A DNA stretch of 64,000 bases from Prorocentrum cordatum (GCA_963575745.1 CAUYUJ010015694.1:65001-129000), one strand, 5' to 3'. Counted from the first letter of the stretch, positions 22,491 to 33,904 are shown. Made by a program: numbers and translations. Notes: generated by a model not told the origin, from the letters alone.

Positions 22491-23150
22491 CTCCTTTGCG
22501 AAGCTGGTCTCGCTGCGGGTTGATCGCCATCCAATATAGCTCAGCGGGTGGCGACTGCGCAGGACAGGCCCTGCGCTTGGGTGTACGCCGAGGGTACCAC
22601 CTCAAGCGCTTGAGGTCACGCTGGCACTCCAGGTACGCTCCCAAGACACGATCGTCGTTGACTTGTGGTAATTCGCCATCCTCTGTGAAGTGCTCCCATG
22701 GGTCCGGTATGCGGGGTACTTCGTTAGGCATTTCTTCACTCTCGAGCACTGGCCCTGCCGTTTGTGGGTGGTGCGTGGCCTCCACCGCTCTCTTGCCTGC
22801 TTGGTGTCCTGGCTTTCTGAGCATCTCCATCCAATCCGACTTCGTAGGGTTCGCCAAGGATAATGCCCGAAGATCCCTCCGCTTGGTTTCGATCCGTTAG
22901 TTACCCAATTGCACAGTCGCACGGTACGCTTGTGAAAAAACGCTTGTGTTTCCAATGGTCCTGCATTTCACTTGAAATCATGTCCCTGTTCTGCTCTTTG
23001 ACCCAAGCCCGTACTCTCCCACACTGCTTGGAAATAGCACGTAAATGAGTCTCCACTTGCTGCTTAGTACAGTCCGAAGCCCATGTAGCTTCGCGTAGAT
23101 CCCTTCGCTGTCTGAGTATTGCTTGCCGACCCTGCCATAGCTTACGATAA
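22491..23150 (-). pseudogene. LINE-A linker between endonuclease and RT
   Basis: Charged, Arg-rich segments in two overlapping - strand frames (22456-22857 and 22901-23203) correspond in place to the charged linker of LINE-C (59.1-60.2 kb). At least one frameshift lies between them. No domain is recognisable beyond position. Confidence 0.6.
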
Positions 23151-23153
23151 CGA

Positions 23154-24294
23154 TCATCGACATGAGGTGGCTCCAGAAAATATTGTTGTCCAAGCTGTAC
23201 CATCTGAAATGGCGTCGGGCGCGCGTTGTGATCCCAGTGACTTCCAAGTGTCCATCGTGTCCCTCAAGCGTGCGTTGAGCGCCGAGAGGTAGTCGCTCTT
23301 TCTGTCACCCCGTCGCAGCGCGTACACCAAAGCATCATAGTCCCAGCGTTTTCGCTGAGCCACCTCTGCGCCCTCCGCCGTCGTCGCCAGCCGCTCATAC
23401 CATAAACGCGCGTGGACAGGTACGTGATCGCGCAAAACTCTGTCAGGAATGGCCTGGAGGCGTCTGCCAAGCCGATAGAGAGGCGTAGAGCTGATTAGTG
23501 CGTCCTTCCAGGCCACAGGTCCAGCAATGTAATCCAATCTTGAAGTCTCCCCATTGTTGCCGAACCACGTAGGGAGCCGCTTGTCATTATACATATACAT
23601 ATATATAAATGTACCTATATATAAATATCGCCATATGATGTCGCAGGATAAGTTGTCGTACGCTGGTACCTGCTCCTTGTGGGATTCGGATGTAGCGCTT
23701 CCTTCCGAGATGACCCCGCTGCCCGTGTACGTATCCTTAGTCCGCCCTATGCCACCGTTGAGGTCGAGCATGATGATGGGCAGCGAGGAATGTGGTGTAT
23801 GTGTCAGTACTTGATCCAACCACTGTGTCATTTTACTGCAGGTCTCGCGGTAATGTGCTCCCGCCTTGGCGTTGTGTGGACGCGGTGGGTAATACATAGT
23901 AATCGCCGTGATATCCAATAACCCATTCTTGCACCGAGTTGCCAGCCCACGTCCCTGTAGTGTTGCAGGCGTCGGAAAAACTCTCCTGAGGTGGTCCATC
24001 TTAACACGACTTCCCCACAAGATCCTGCATCCAGTCGATTTGTTGGTAAAAACTCCAGTGCCCCAGCCCGAATCAATGATCAGTCTGCCTCGTCCGTCGT
24101 GCTGGAGTCCATGAGAATGGCCAGGAGATTCTGCTGCCGACGAGCCCAAGGACGTCGAAGTTTGCAGTCTCCTCCGCAATGTCCTCGGCCCTGCCCCTGA
24201 CCGCCGACAGAGGGTTGAAGACCCCGAAGAGCAGCGGCAGCGCCCGAAGGGGCCTGCCAGCGAGGCCACTTGCCCCAGCGGCGGCAGCCAGCAT
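23154..24294 (-). pseudogene. LINE-A apurinic-type endonuclease, frameshifted
   Basis: The N-terminus is in one frame (FGVFNPLSAVRGRAEDIAEE ... FDVLGLVGSRI, matching ALYNPLSLV ... DIAALPGTRL of LINE-C). It continues from about 24130 in a second frame with LQGRGLATRC, the D/N motif LPIIMLDLNGGIG, and RDHVPVHARL, the catalytic DHxP box. Between these two motifs a run of alternating AT (about 23588-23632) has expanded inside the reading frame, inserting Tyr/Ile/Met-rich residues that LINE-C lacks. The endonuclease would nick target DNA for target-primed reverse transcription; this copy is not functional. Confidence 0.88.
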
Positions 24295-24379
24295 GGCCTG
24301 CGCCGCGGCGCTGCGCCTGGCGCAGTGGAGGGGTGGCGGCCCCCCGCGCGACCCCGCATCCTTCCCTTGGGGGGACTAG

Positions 24380-25065
24380 GAGGAATTGAGGAGGAAGAGG
24401 AGGAGGAGAAGGAGAAGGAGGACGGACTAGTCAGGAAGGAGGAGGCGAGAATGAGGAGGAGGAGGTGAGCTAGATGAGGAGAAGGAGGAGGAGGAGGAGG
24501 AAGAGGAGGAGGGGAAGGAGTACCCCCAAGCTCTTGTTTTTCAGTGGGGGCCAGGGCGGGGGTGGGCGGGTTGGCCGTCGTGTCGGGAGCTCGCCGCAGG
24601 GGTTGGGGATACGGGGGCAGGGAACGTCCCTGGATGGAACCGGGAACCTCGGGGCTCGGCCGGGAGCGGAAGGTCCAGTGAGGTCACAGGAGGAGGGGGG
24701 GTGGGCGTGTGGGCGGGGAGAGGGTGTTCAGGGACCGCTCATCCCTCCCTCCTCGCCGCCTACTTCTCCTCCTCGCCCCCTCGCCTCCTCCTCCTCCTCC
24801 TCCTCCTCCTCCTCCTCCTTCTCGCCCCCTTTCCTCCTACACCCCTCTTTTCCTACACCCCTCATCCTCGCCCCCTCTCCTTCTTCTTCCCCTTGCCCCT
24901 TACCTCTCTTCTCCTGGCCTCCTCGTCCTGGCGAAAGGGAAGAAAGGCGGAGGATGGGGACGATGAGAAGAAGGAGGAGGAGGAGGAGGGAAGGAGGAGG
25001 AGGAGGAGGAGGAGGAGGAGGGAGAGGAGGAGGAGGAGGAGGAGGAGGAGGAGGATGAAGAAGAG
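24380..25065. repeat. GGA and TCC tracts
   Basis: (GGA)n at 24380-24525, (TCC)n at about 24775-24910, (GGA)n at 24965-25055. Opposite polarity of neighbouring tracts means the + strand could fold back on itself over several hundred bases. No gene. Confidence 0.93.
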
Positions 25066-25245
25066 TTCAAGGATGGGGAGCAAACGTCCAGAAGGAAGAG
25101 AAGGACTCGCAGGTCGCATTTCGCTTGTCACCCGCAATACATACCAGGAGAAGCAGCAGGAGGCACGAGGCACACCGTGCGCATGTGCACAGTGCATGGT
25201 AGATCTCAGAGCGCACCTGCGCAATCGATCAACGACCCCCACCAG

Positions 25246-25314
25246 GTGCACCGGCTCAACCACGTCGGCGATTGGGGAACGCAGTTCGGTATGTTGATCG
25301 AGTACATGAAAGAG
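25246..25314 (+). CDS. RARS: RARS exon ([10 protein letters not shown] block)
   Basis: A 69-nt exon encoding VHRLN and then [31 protein letters not shown] is diagnostic for arginyl-tRNA synthetase. The acceptor is caccag|GT. The donor is GAG|gcggtg (GC type), chosen because it joins in frame to GCT TTC at 35924. A GT donor five bases further on would break both frame and alignment. It is followed by the largest intron placed here, 10.6 kb. Confidence 0.97.
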
Positions 25315-25439
25315 GCGGTGACCCTCTCTGTTCTGGGCCCAACTCTCTCGCCCCCCCCCCCCCGATCGCGGTGTTTCATCGCTACGTATCGTCCAGTGGC
25401 CTTCTGCACATCCCGCCACCGTGGCTAGGTCGTGGACAA

Positions 25440-25700
25440 CCAGTGAAACTGCCGAGAGACATCTGGGGGCCTCTTTGGAGGCCTCTCGGGGCCCACTTGA
25501 AGGCCTATTGGGGGTCTCCTGGTAATCTCTTGGGGGCTTCTGGGGCGCTCTTGGGGGCCGCTTGGTGGGGCGCAGATAGAGGCGGCCCCCAGGGGCCATC
25601 TGTGGGCGCAGGGCCGCAAAAGCCGCTTCGAGGTTCCCCTCTTCGGGGAGACGGCCCAAAGCGTCCCGTAAAGGGGCCCCATAACGGCCCATCCAGGCCA
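25440..25700. repeat. GCCTCTTGG-type low-complexity sequence
   Basis: Degenerate repeats of gggcctcttggaggcctc type. This is the reverse-complement polarity of the array at 2.7-5.2 kb. Confidence 0.85.
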
Positions 25701-26199
25701 TCTTAGGGCACGTGGGAAGGATGTGCCCCCGACCACGTTCCTAAGGCCTCGAGACAAGGCATAACCCAAGTCCCAAGATCGCCCAGTCGCGCCCGAGAAT
25801 TCAGTGGAAGTGAGTCTGGGTTTCATTCATAACCCTCAACCCAGAGAATTCGGATGGACATGAGGACACTCCAGTCAGTGCCTCGCGGCACTGTGGCGAT
25901 TTATACAATGGGCATGATGAGACCAGGAGGAAAAGGAGGGTTGGAGGATGAGGCAGCGGCGGGTTCGATTGGTGTTGCGGGGACCTCAGCGTTCGAAGAC
26001 CGCCGAAGGGCCGTTATCGAAGGCGCCCACGGCGAGTCACCGCCGACGCCGCTGCCTGTATCGTAAACCGTCGAGCGAAAGTGCGGCAACACCTGTGGAC
26101 CGCATGTTCCTCCAGCTATTAGGAAAACCACTGGGGGAAACACAAGGGATCGTCTTGGGGCGATATTGCAGCTAGTTTCTGACATGTTAATATGTTGCT

Positions 26200-26560
26200 G
26201 CCTGGGGTCACTCTGGGGCCGTCTCGAGGCGCGCTTGGGCCTTCAGGAGCTTTCTTGGCCATCTTGGGGTTCTCTCCCGGGGCCCTGTATGGCCGCATTG
26301 GGGATGTCTGGGAGGAATGTTCGGAAGTCTCAGGGCAAGCTTGAGGGTCTTTTGACCTTTGCGGCCGTCTTGGGGTGATCTGAGGGGCCTCTTTGGCCGT
26401 CTTGGATGGTCTCAAGACCGAAAAAGTGGCCGGCCCGAACAATCTTGAAAGCAAGTTCAGAGTCGAGGCCCTCATGGGGCGGGGCTCTTGAAGCCTTCTT
26501 GGGGGCCGCTCGGGCCGTCTTTGGGGCAGGATTGCGGCGTCTTGGAGGCATTAGGGGAGC
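26200..26560. repeat. GCCGTCTTGG-type low-complexity sequence
   Basis: Same family and polarity as 25440-25700 (ggccgtcttggggtgatctg). It stops just before the left end of the MITE-A-bounded segment. Confidence 0.85.
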
Positions 26561-26596
26561 CACTTTGAATTTCTTTCACGGCGAGAGTAGCCTTAA

Positions 26597-27749
26597 GTCG
26601 GGCGTGTCCGTCTACAGGAGGAATTCAAAAATGTATGCATCTGTTTTTAAGACTGGGTACGATTGTTCTACTATTGTTGACCATGTTTGAGCATGTTTGA
26701 CTATTGCGAAGGCCGTACGGCCGGTGCCGCCGACCCTGAGAACGACGACGATGAAAACGAGGGGGGGGGCAGGGGGAGGAGGATGAGTGGTATGTGGAGG
26801 AAGGGTGGAGGAGTGGATGAGGGAGGAGGAGGGGGGAGAAGGATGTGGTGGAGAAGCAAGAGGAGGAGAAGGAGGCAGAGGAGAGCAGGAGGAGGGGGAG
26901 CAGAGGAGGGGGGAGGAGGAGGAGGAGGAGGAGGAGGAGGAGGAGGAGGAGGAGGAGGAGGAGGAGGGGGAGGAGGAGGACGAGGAGGAGGAGGAGGAGG
27001 AAGAAGAAGAAGAAGAAGAAGAGGAGGAGGAGGAGGAGGAGGCCAGAGGCTTTCTTGGGACAGCCTGGGGCTCTCTTGAGGCCGTCTTGGGCCGTCCAGG
27101 GCTCCTCTTGCGCCGTCTCGAGGCACTCTTAGAGGCCTCCTGGGCAATTGGGGGCTCTCCTGGGCTGTCTTGGGGCAATCTTGGGGGCTTCTTGGGCCGT
27201 CTTCGAGGCGTCTTGGGCCGTCTTGGGGCCCTTCGGCCGTTAGGGGACCCTCTTGGGGGCCTCTTGGACCGTCTCGGGGCGATCTTGGGGGCCTCTTGGG
27301 CCGTCTTGGCGCGTCGGGAAGCGCAAGGGGCAAAAACGCCAAAATCTTTCAAAAACGTATGTGAAATCCATGAGAAGACTGTAGGAAAGGGACAGAAGCG
27401 ACGCCGGGAGGGCGGCGTATCTGACCCCGGACCCCCCCCCGGGACCCCGCCCCCTGGCGGGGAAGGGAAGAAAGGGAAGGGGCTTCCCTTTGACTCAGAG
27501 GCGACGTTGTTCCGTTTCGGTTTGTATCGACACGCTTCAGGAAAAGGTTTTAGGGCAGGAGAGAAAGCGACGGGCGCAGTGGAGGAGAAGGCTGTAGGGA
27601 AGGGACAGAAGCGACGACGCTGCAGGGAAACGGGCAAAAGGAACGACGAGGAAGATGGGGCAAACAACAAAGCCTCTTCCACACGCCGACAGGGTCGGCG
27701 GATTTTCAATGTTTCGTCCAAAATCCGCCTGCAGGAGGGCATGCCCGAC
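26597..27749. mobile_element. MITE-A-bounded segment, 1.15 kb
   Basis: The left end gtcgggcgtgtccgtctaca followed by ggaggaatt is preceded by TA-A. The right end is aaatccgcctgcaggagggc followed by atgcccgac, then cTA. The ends are inverted copies of each other and of the termini at 1805/1944 and 43343/43494. The interior is a GGA tract, GCCTCTTGG-type sequence and a duplicated ~30-bp motif (agggacagaagcgacg at about 27390 and 27601). No transposase frame is visible. It may be a non-autonomous element that grew by repeat expansion, or two separate ends that happen to lie 1.15 kb apart. Confidence 0.55.
26760..27330. repeat. GGA tract followed by GCCTCTTGG-type sequence
   Basis: (GGA)n with GAA at 26910-27045, then degenerate ggctctcttgaggccgtctt sequence to about 27330. 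Long poly-Glu, poly-Gly and poly-Pro frames in this segment are artefacts. Confidence 0.93.
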
Positions 27750-28904
27750 CTAGGAGCAGCCGTTTGGGAGACCGTCTGGCAAGCATTCGGGGCGGCAAAA
27801 TGCCGCCCGCGATCGGTTTTTGGCGCGGGGTCGGCGGTGGGGCCCAAGGGAAACAGGGAGCCTCTTGGACAGGGCTGGACCTAAACGCTGTTTTGCTGGA
27901 CTTCGGCTGTGCTTTGTGTTTCGTTTTGGCAGGGAGGCACAGGAAAACAGGTAGAGCAAAACGAAAAACATCGTTTAGGTCCCTCCCTGCTCTTGGAGAG
28001 GCCAAGCAAAACTTGAAAGCCTTGCACGCAGCACCCTGCCGCAGGCTACGACGGCCACGGAGGCGGCAAATCCAGCGGCCGTCGTTCCATCCCGCCCCCT
28101 TGTGCCTGGGCTGTGGCTCAGGGGCCTCGTGGATACCTCTTGGGGTCTCCTGTGGTTCCTCTTGTATGTATTTTGGTTGCCTCTTGGGAGCCTCGTGGGG
28201 GCCTCTTCGCGGTCTCGAGGGCCATCTTGGCACAAGAGGGCTCGCGGGCCAGTTCGGGGTTCACCCTCCAGTGCCGAGACACATGTACTTAGACGCAAGT
28301 TGGTGTTTAATGATCTTAGACCTCGTGAAGAGGCACGTGGGGTTACCAAGAGCGCCCGGGAGCGCCAAGAACATGGGCTCTGGGCCTCTTCGAAGAAGTG
28401 TGTGCAAGATTCGATACAGAAAACTGGAGGGGAATTGAGGACATTCCACTCGGTGCATACGGCACGGTGGCGGGTATCTTCCCAGGCAGGAGTGGTGTCG
28501 CGCTTACCCCATTCACGCTTCGTCGTCGTCCTCCTCGCTACTCTCAAACAGGAGGCGCCTGCTCACATGGTTCTCACTCCATCCTCCCCCGTACGCAGGC
28601 CATCCTGGACTCCTCTTTCCTACCCCCTCCCTCCGCCCTCTCTTCCGCACTCCTTCCTCACTCCTTCCTCACTCGTTCCTCCCGTCTCCCTCCCCTCGCC
28701 CTTCCTCGCGTCTCCATCGTGCCCGTTCCGTACCTCGGCCCTCCCAGTCCTCTAGCTCCCCTTCCTTCCTCACTCCTCGTTTCCCAACCATCCTGTGGTG
28801 TTGGGTCCTCGTTTTGACGGGACAGCGCCCCGCGTCCATTCACTCCTCACTCACTCCTCCGGACCCCATCCTCCCTCCTCCCATTCCGCATCCTCATCGT
28901 CATC

Positions 28905-29005
28905 GTCAATATGATCGCCATCAGCATCGTCATCATCATCATCACCAGCAGCAGCAGCATCAGCATCAACCTTGTCATCAGTAGCAGTATCATTATCCCA
29001 GTGCG
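28905..29005. repeat. CAT/CAG trinucleotide tract
   Basis: Imperfect atc/cat and agc repeats (gcatcgtcatcatcatcatc, accagcagcagcagcatcag). Confidence 0.85.
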
Positions 29006-29059
29006 ACCCTACCTAGGAGTTGGAGCCTCTAGGAAAGCAACATTAGCAGCAGCAATAGT

Positions 29060-29440
29060 GGATGATGTGCTATGCTATGCTATGCTATGCTATGCTATGC
29101 TATGCTGCGCACTGCTATGCTGGGCTAGGGTATGCTATGCTATGCTGTGCTGTGCTATGCTATGCTATGCTATGCTATGCTGCGCCGTGCTATGCTAAGC
29201 AATGCTATGATATGACATGATATGCTATGTTGTGCTATGGTATGATATGATATGCCCGGCTATACTATGCTATGCTATGTTGTGCTAATGCTGCGCTGCA
29301 CTATGCTGCGCTAAGCTAAGCTAAGGTAAGCTATGCTAAGATGAGATAAGCCAAGCCAAGCTAGGCTAGGCAAAGCTAAGCTAAGCTAAGATGAGATAAG
29401 CTAAGCTTAGCTAAGCTTAGCTAATCTAAGCTGGGTGAAC
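29060..29440. repeat. TATGC pentanucleotide array
   Basis: tatgctatgctatgctatgc repeats with increasing decay to the right (taagc, aagct, tgaga variants). Confidence 0.95.
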
Positions 29441-29564
29441 CCAGGGGGCGCAACTGGGGGAACCGCGGGGCGGATCCTGGGGGAACCGCCCGTGGTGGGG
29501 CTCATTGCCCGCCCCTTTAAGCCAACAGGATAAGAACCCTTCTAGGCAGAGCCTAGGTAGGGAA

Positions 29565-29915
29565 TTATCAGCATCATCATCATCATCATCAGAGTCAGCA
29601 GCATCATCATCAGCATCATCATCATCGGCATCATCATCATCAGCAGCATCATCATCATGATCATCATCATTATCATCATCGCCATCGCCTTCATCCACAT
29701 CATCATCCTCATCATCATCATCAGCATCATCATCGTCATCGCCATCGCCATCGTCATCATCAGCAGCAGTATCAGCATCAGCACCATCAGAATCAGCATC
29801 AGCATCACTAGCATTAGCATTAGCAACATCAGCATCAGCATCATCATCATCATATTATTATGCATCAGCAGCATTAGCAGCAGCATCATCAGCAGCAGCA
29901 TCATCATCGCCGTCG
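29565..29915. repeat. CAT/CAG trinucleotide array
   Basis: catcatcatcatcatcatc with scattered agc and gcc triplets. The Ile- and Met-rich frames are artefacts. Confidence 0.95.
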
Positions 29916-29944
29916 TCAGTCAGCATCCTGCCTCTGCTCTCCGC

Positions 29945-30215
29945 ATGTGCACCATTTCGGCACAGCCAATACACGGCTCGTGGCCCCATCGGGAGTTACG
30001 CCGAAGCCCCAGTGGCAGGGTTCGCATGCATCCCCCCGCCCATGTTGGTGCACCCTTCAAACGGTTCGTAGCCCAATAGGGAGCTTCACCGAAGGCCCCA
30101 GTGGCAAGGTCCGCACACGTCCCCCAGTGACAAGGTCCGCATGCGTCCCCCCGCCCATTTTGGCACACCCAATACACGGTTCTTGGCCCCATCGGGAGCT
30201 CCACCGCAAGCGGCA
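29945..30215. repeat. Tandem repeat of about 90-115 bp, 2.5 copies
   Basis: The landmark cccatttcggcaca / cccatgttggtgca / cccattttggcaca occurs near 29949, 30038 and 30154. Each is followed by a segment like caatacacggttcttggccc and a ccgcatgcgtccccc box. Confidence 0.8.
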
Positions 30216-30314
30216 CCCACAACGCGGTATTCACAATTGCACATGGTTGGGTTTTTCGCCCAGATAGTTATGATTCCTCCCTTTCTTCCCTCCTTCTTTG
30301 CTCCGTCTTGGACC

Positions 30315-30371
30315 GTCCCCTCTCTTTTTCTCTCTCTCTCTCTCTGTTCTCTCTCTCTTTCTCTATATCTA

Positions 30372-30406
<35 letters not shown>

Positions 30407-30500
30407 TTTTCTCTCTCTCTCTCTCTCTCTCGCTATGTGTATATATATATATATACACACAGTTGTTCCTATATATATATATATACATGTATGCTATATA
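30315..30500. repeat. CT tract followed by TA tract
   Basis: (CT)n with ttt interruptions at 30320-30432, then tatatatatatatacacaca and a second TA run at about 30470-30490. Confidence 0.95.
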
Positions 30501-31737
30501 CATCTAGCAGAATGTCCTTGTCCATCCTACCTACCTCCTCTGTCGTGCCGTCTTGCGCCTCGGAACCTGGCGTATGATTTCGTCAGCGAGCCCCATTGTC
30601 CAGACACGACGTTCCTTCACCCGGCAGTGCGTCCGCCGCAACGCCGCCGCTGCCGCGCCCGCAGCCTCGTCGGAAGGCTCCGCCAGCTCGGGCGAAGCGC
30701 CCCACCTTCTGGCAGGCACAGCGGCTGAAGGCCACCCTGCCGCGCAAACCCCCTTTGCTGCGGCGCCCCCGTGGAGCACGAGTGGCCCGCCGCTGCGGTG
30801 CAGAGCCCAGCCTGGATCAGGGCCGCCGCCACTGCCATTCCGTGGCTCTGTCCTCCTGAACCACACCCCCCACGGTATGGGGTGCGCACGTTGTTCGAGG
30901 AGCGCCTCGAGACCGACTTCGTTGGCCACACCTGCCAGGTTCTGTCAAAATGCGGCGTGCATGAGTTGTGCGAGCCCCCCTGCGGCTCCGGAGCGCGCCG
31001 CGCCTCTCACACCAGAATGCTGCTGCACAGATCGCATGCTCGCCGTCATGGAGCCCCTGCTGCAGTGAGGGCTCAGGACCTCGGCTTGCAAACGCTCCCG
31101 AACGCCTGGGAGGACTCGGAGTGTCCGCTATGTGACTTTCAGCTTCCAGCTGAATTCAACTCGGAGGTGGACAGACCTTCTACCTTGGCACGTCGATTAG
31201 CGAATTGGCCGTTTTCGGTTCGCGAGAGGGCGTCGCGGCCGTCATTTCTGCGGGTCCAGGTCCGTCGGTTTCGGTCCCAGGCCGTTTTCACTAAGGGGAG
31301 GTTTACCAAAGGGAGGTTTGTCCACCGCCGATCAAAGGTGGAGAACACCCACGCCGAGCACATTTGTTGAGCCACGGCCGGCCTGGACGTGATAGGACGT
31401 GATATCCTGTCTGCTGGCCGGACCTCCCAGGCTGGAGGTGAGAGGAACAAGATCCGTCGCCTCCATGGGAAGCGCCGCCAGGCCACGAAGCGCGCCGACT
31501 ACATCGACCGGGTACGCACACCGCCGAGGCGCTGCCGATCTGGGCGTGCGAGCTGGTCGTCACGGACGAGAGCCCGATCTGTTCTGTATGCGAGTACACA
31601 GCCATTTGCCCCTCCGCCTTTTCCAGGGAGGATTGTTGTCTTACATGCTGTGGAGCGCCAGAGGCGGCGTTGGCTGAAGCCGCGCCTCTGACTCAGACGA
31701 CCCGCTCCGCTCGAGTACGGGATGCACTCGCCTCGGC

Positions 31738-31890
31738 TACAGTGGGGGCCCATGCCGAGATACACCCTGCTCGCCTCCAGGGTGCCCTGGGTTTCTTGGG
31801 CTTCTATGGTTTTGCTATGGAAAGCGTGACGTACCCACACCAAAAAATCAATGGACGCCCTGGGGCCTCGGGGTTGGGTTTCTTGTGGGC
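31738..31890. repeat. Dispersed repeat, copy 2
   Basis: Related to 13105-13262 in the same orientation over its whole length: gtgggggcccatgccgagat, tgctcgcctccagggtgccc, ggaaagcgtgacgtacccac, then a ggttgggtttcttgtgg end. A run of about 17 G follows near 31972. Confidence 0.85.
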
Positions 31891-32149
31891 GGCCCCCTAC
31901 TGTACGTCCCAAATGCGCGAGCACGGCCGTCAGCGCGTTCGTGACCGCAGGGCTCCCCCTGGCCGCCATGCGGGGGGGGGGGGGGGGGCGACTTCAGTGC
32001 TGAGGCCAAGGACGACCTCAAGCCTCTCACGTTCAACATGGGAAGATATACCAAACGTCGTGTTGGGCTGTTGCGGCTTCCCCCACAACATCATCCTCAC
32101 ATTTTTTGTTTTCTGCAGGAACGTGCCCTTCCCAATGGACAGCGGCACA

Positions 32150-33060
32150 CTTTGCGAGCTGATCCGCGCATTCTGGGCTACCACGTTCACACTGGTTGCC
32201 ATGGGATGTGCACTGATGTTCGCGACGGCCTGAACGTCGCGCCAATGGCTGCCACTGAGAATGACATTTTGATTTTCGTGTACAACGCCTAGCGCTGCAG
32301 CTGGGCGAGAGTCGCGTGTTGGTGCGGCACCAGCGCGCCCACCCTGGCTCCGCCTCGGAGCGCAGCAGGTTCAACGCCAGCCTCCTGACCGAACCGAGCC
32401 TGCCCGTCTCACCCTCGACGTGGGCGACTTCAACGGGCGCCTGGTCCATTTATGAAGGGGTGGATCTGGTGGCGATTTTCCCCTCGGAGCGCACGTTCCG
32501 CCGCAACCCACGTGGAGGGGAGTGGCAAACCACAATCGATGGCGCGGCATTCGCTACCGCACTTGCGGCTGCAGCTGCAGCCACAGTCTTGGATCTTGTT
32601 GAACATTCACAAGATCGCCCCGTGTTGTTTGAAGCGGCTCTACCTCCTGAGTTCTACGAGAGCACCCAGTGGGCCGTCTCCGAGCCGATACGCATGGGCG
32701 ATTGGACTGCCATCTCCAAGGACGAGTTTGTAGACGCGCTCACGGCCGACATCGATCAGGCGTGGGCTGTGGGCCGACGCGTCCCTAACCCGCTTGCTTG
32801 GGCCAGGCGCTCACCGCACGCATTTGACGCGCGCAGCTACTTGCACTGCTGTCCGCATGTTCTACCGGGTCGCCCTGGCCAAGATCGTATTTTGGAATGT
32901 GTGGTGCGCACTGGGCGCAACGACAACGTCGCAAATTTGGCCGGGTTACTCTCCTGGATCGAGCGCGTCGAGCGCTGGGCATTAAATGGCGCACCGCCAC
33001 TTCTTACAAGAGCATTTGCTATTCTTTTAACGTCGGCATCCGTCCCGACCTGCCTGGTCA
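32150..33060 (+). pseudogene. LINE-D endonuclease remnant and linker
   Basis: Segments in different + strand frames read in LINE endonuclease order: ENDILIFVYNA (strand leading into the vYaP motif), ASERSRFNASLL (the R..F...L helix), then DVGDFNGRL (the GDFN active-site motif). They are followed by GDWTAISKDEFVDALTADID, like the linker after the endonuclease. No RT core is visible downstream. It is a different type from LINE-A/B/C, because an RNase H domain follows at 34.25 kb. Each motif is short, so this call is less sure than the RNase H one. Confidence 0.5.
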
Positions 33061-33904
33061 AGCTGGTCGGCGCGATTATCCACGATTACGAAAAGCCGCT
33101 CGCGCAGACGGTCGGCTTCACGACCTGCGCGTCTTCCTGCGGTGTTGACTGGCTGGGCGGGAGGCCGCATGCCGCCGCGAGGACTTCGACGGCCTCCTCC
33201 AGGGTCTTTCCGAAGTGCGCGAGGCACGAGAGCACACGTCCGCCGCGCAGCTGCACTACGGCGGCCCCGCGCTCACCACCGGCGGCATCCGTCATGGCGC
33301 CAACATCGCACAGCGGATTTCGTCCGGAAAACAATAGGATGGGCCCGGAGTGTCCTGGAGAATGTCGTTCCGAATTTCGAAGTTTCGTGCGGGTTTTTTT
33401 GGCCAGGAATGAAGACTCCGAAAAAACACGTGAAATTCACGTCGTTTTTCGCTCGCCGTTTAGGGGTCTTGTATTGACAGATTTCCACGCACAAATCCGC
33501 TGCAGCACGTTTGCAAGGTCGGTGCAGTGACATCTGGACCTCCTTGAGCAAGTCCCAGATCCCGAACCACGACGGCGACGAGATCTGCGTCCGCGGCAGG
33601 GGCGCGGTCGACACCACCGTGCACCGACTGTAGAATTGCCCATGCAATGCGGCTGCTCGCAGTGCGTTGGACGCACGCACCCCTGGGAACAACTACCCTG
33701 ACGGTCTCCCACCATGTCTGGCACGGTGCGGATTGCTCCCTCAGGGACTGGGGGCGGGCACAAAGCCGTCCTTGGAGGAGGCGAAGTACGTCTCGGAGTA
33801 CTGCTTCACGGAAACGCACATGCTACGTTGGCTTCTGCCGCGGAGCGCCGCCAACAACCAGCGTTGTTCGAGCTGGATCAGTGCCACTCCCATCCAGTGC
33901 AGCA

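Larger units (their letters stand above)
19440..24294 (-). mobile_element. LINE-A: decayed non-LTR retrotransposon, antisense to RARS
   Basis: Read on the - strand from about 24294, it shows in order an AP-type endonuclease, a linker, a reverse transcriptase with a YADD box, a C-terminal region with zinc fingers, a stop, and a further conserved ORF. The order and sequence match LINE-C at 58.2-62.7 kb, which is nearly intact. The coding line is broken by several frameshifts and at least two in-frame stops (21838-21840 in the RT, 20022-20024 or adjacent in the last ORF), so it cannot make a working protein. It must be removed with intron 4 or lie silent; its orientation opposes the host transcript. 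Confidence 0.92.
18130..25245 (+). other. RARS intron, 7,116 bp
   Basis: GC donor (gcggcg), acceptor caccag|G. It is dominated by an antisense, decayed LINE (19.44-24.29 kb), with GGA/TCC tracts on both sides (18745-19030 and 24380-25065). I see nothing else recognisable in 18,130-18,740 or 19,030-19,440. Confidence 0.78.

Noticed and set aside
26612-27884. ORFs of 365-411 codons rich in Glu, Ser or Pro
   Set aside because: They come from (GGA)n and GCCTCTTGG-type repeats. No domain, and all frames are open for the same reason.
29542-29907. Met/Leu- and Ile-rich membrane-like ORFs
   Set aside because: Translation of a CAT microsatellite; the apparent hydrophobic segments are artefacts.
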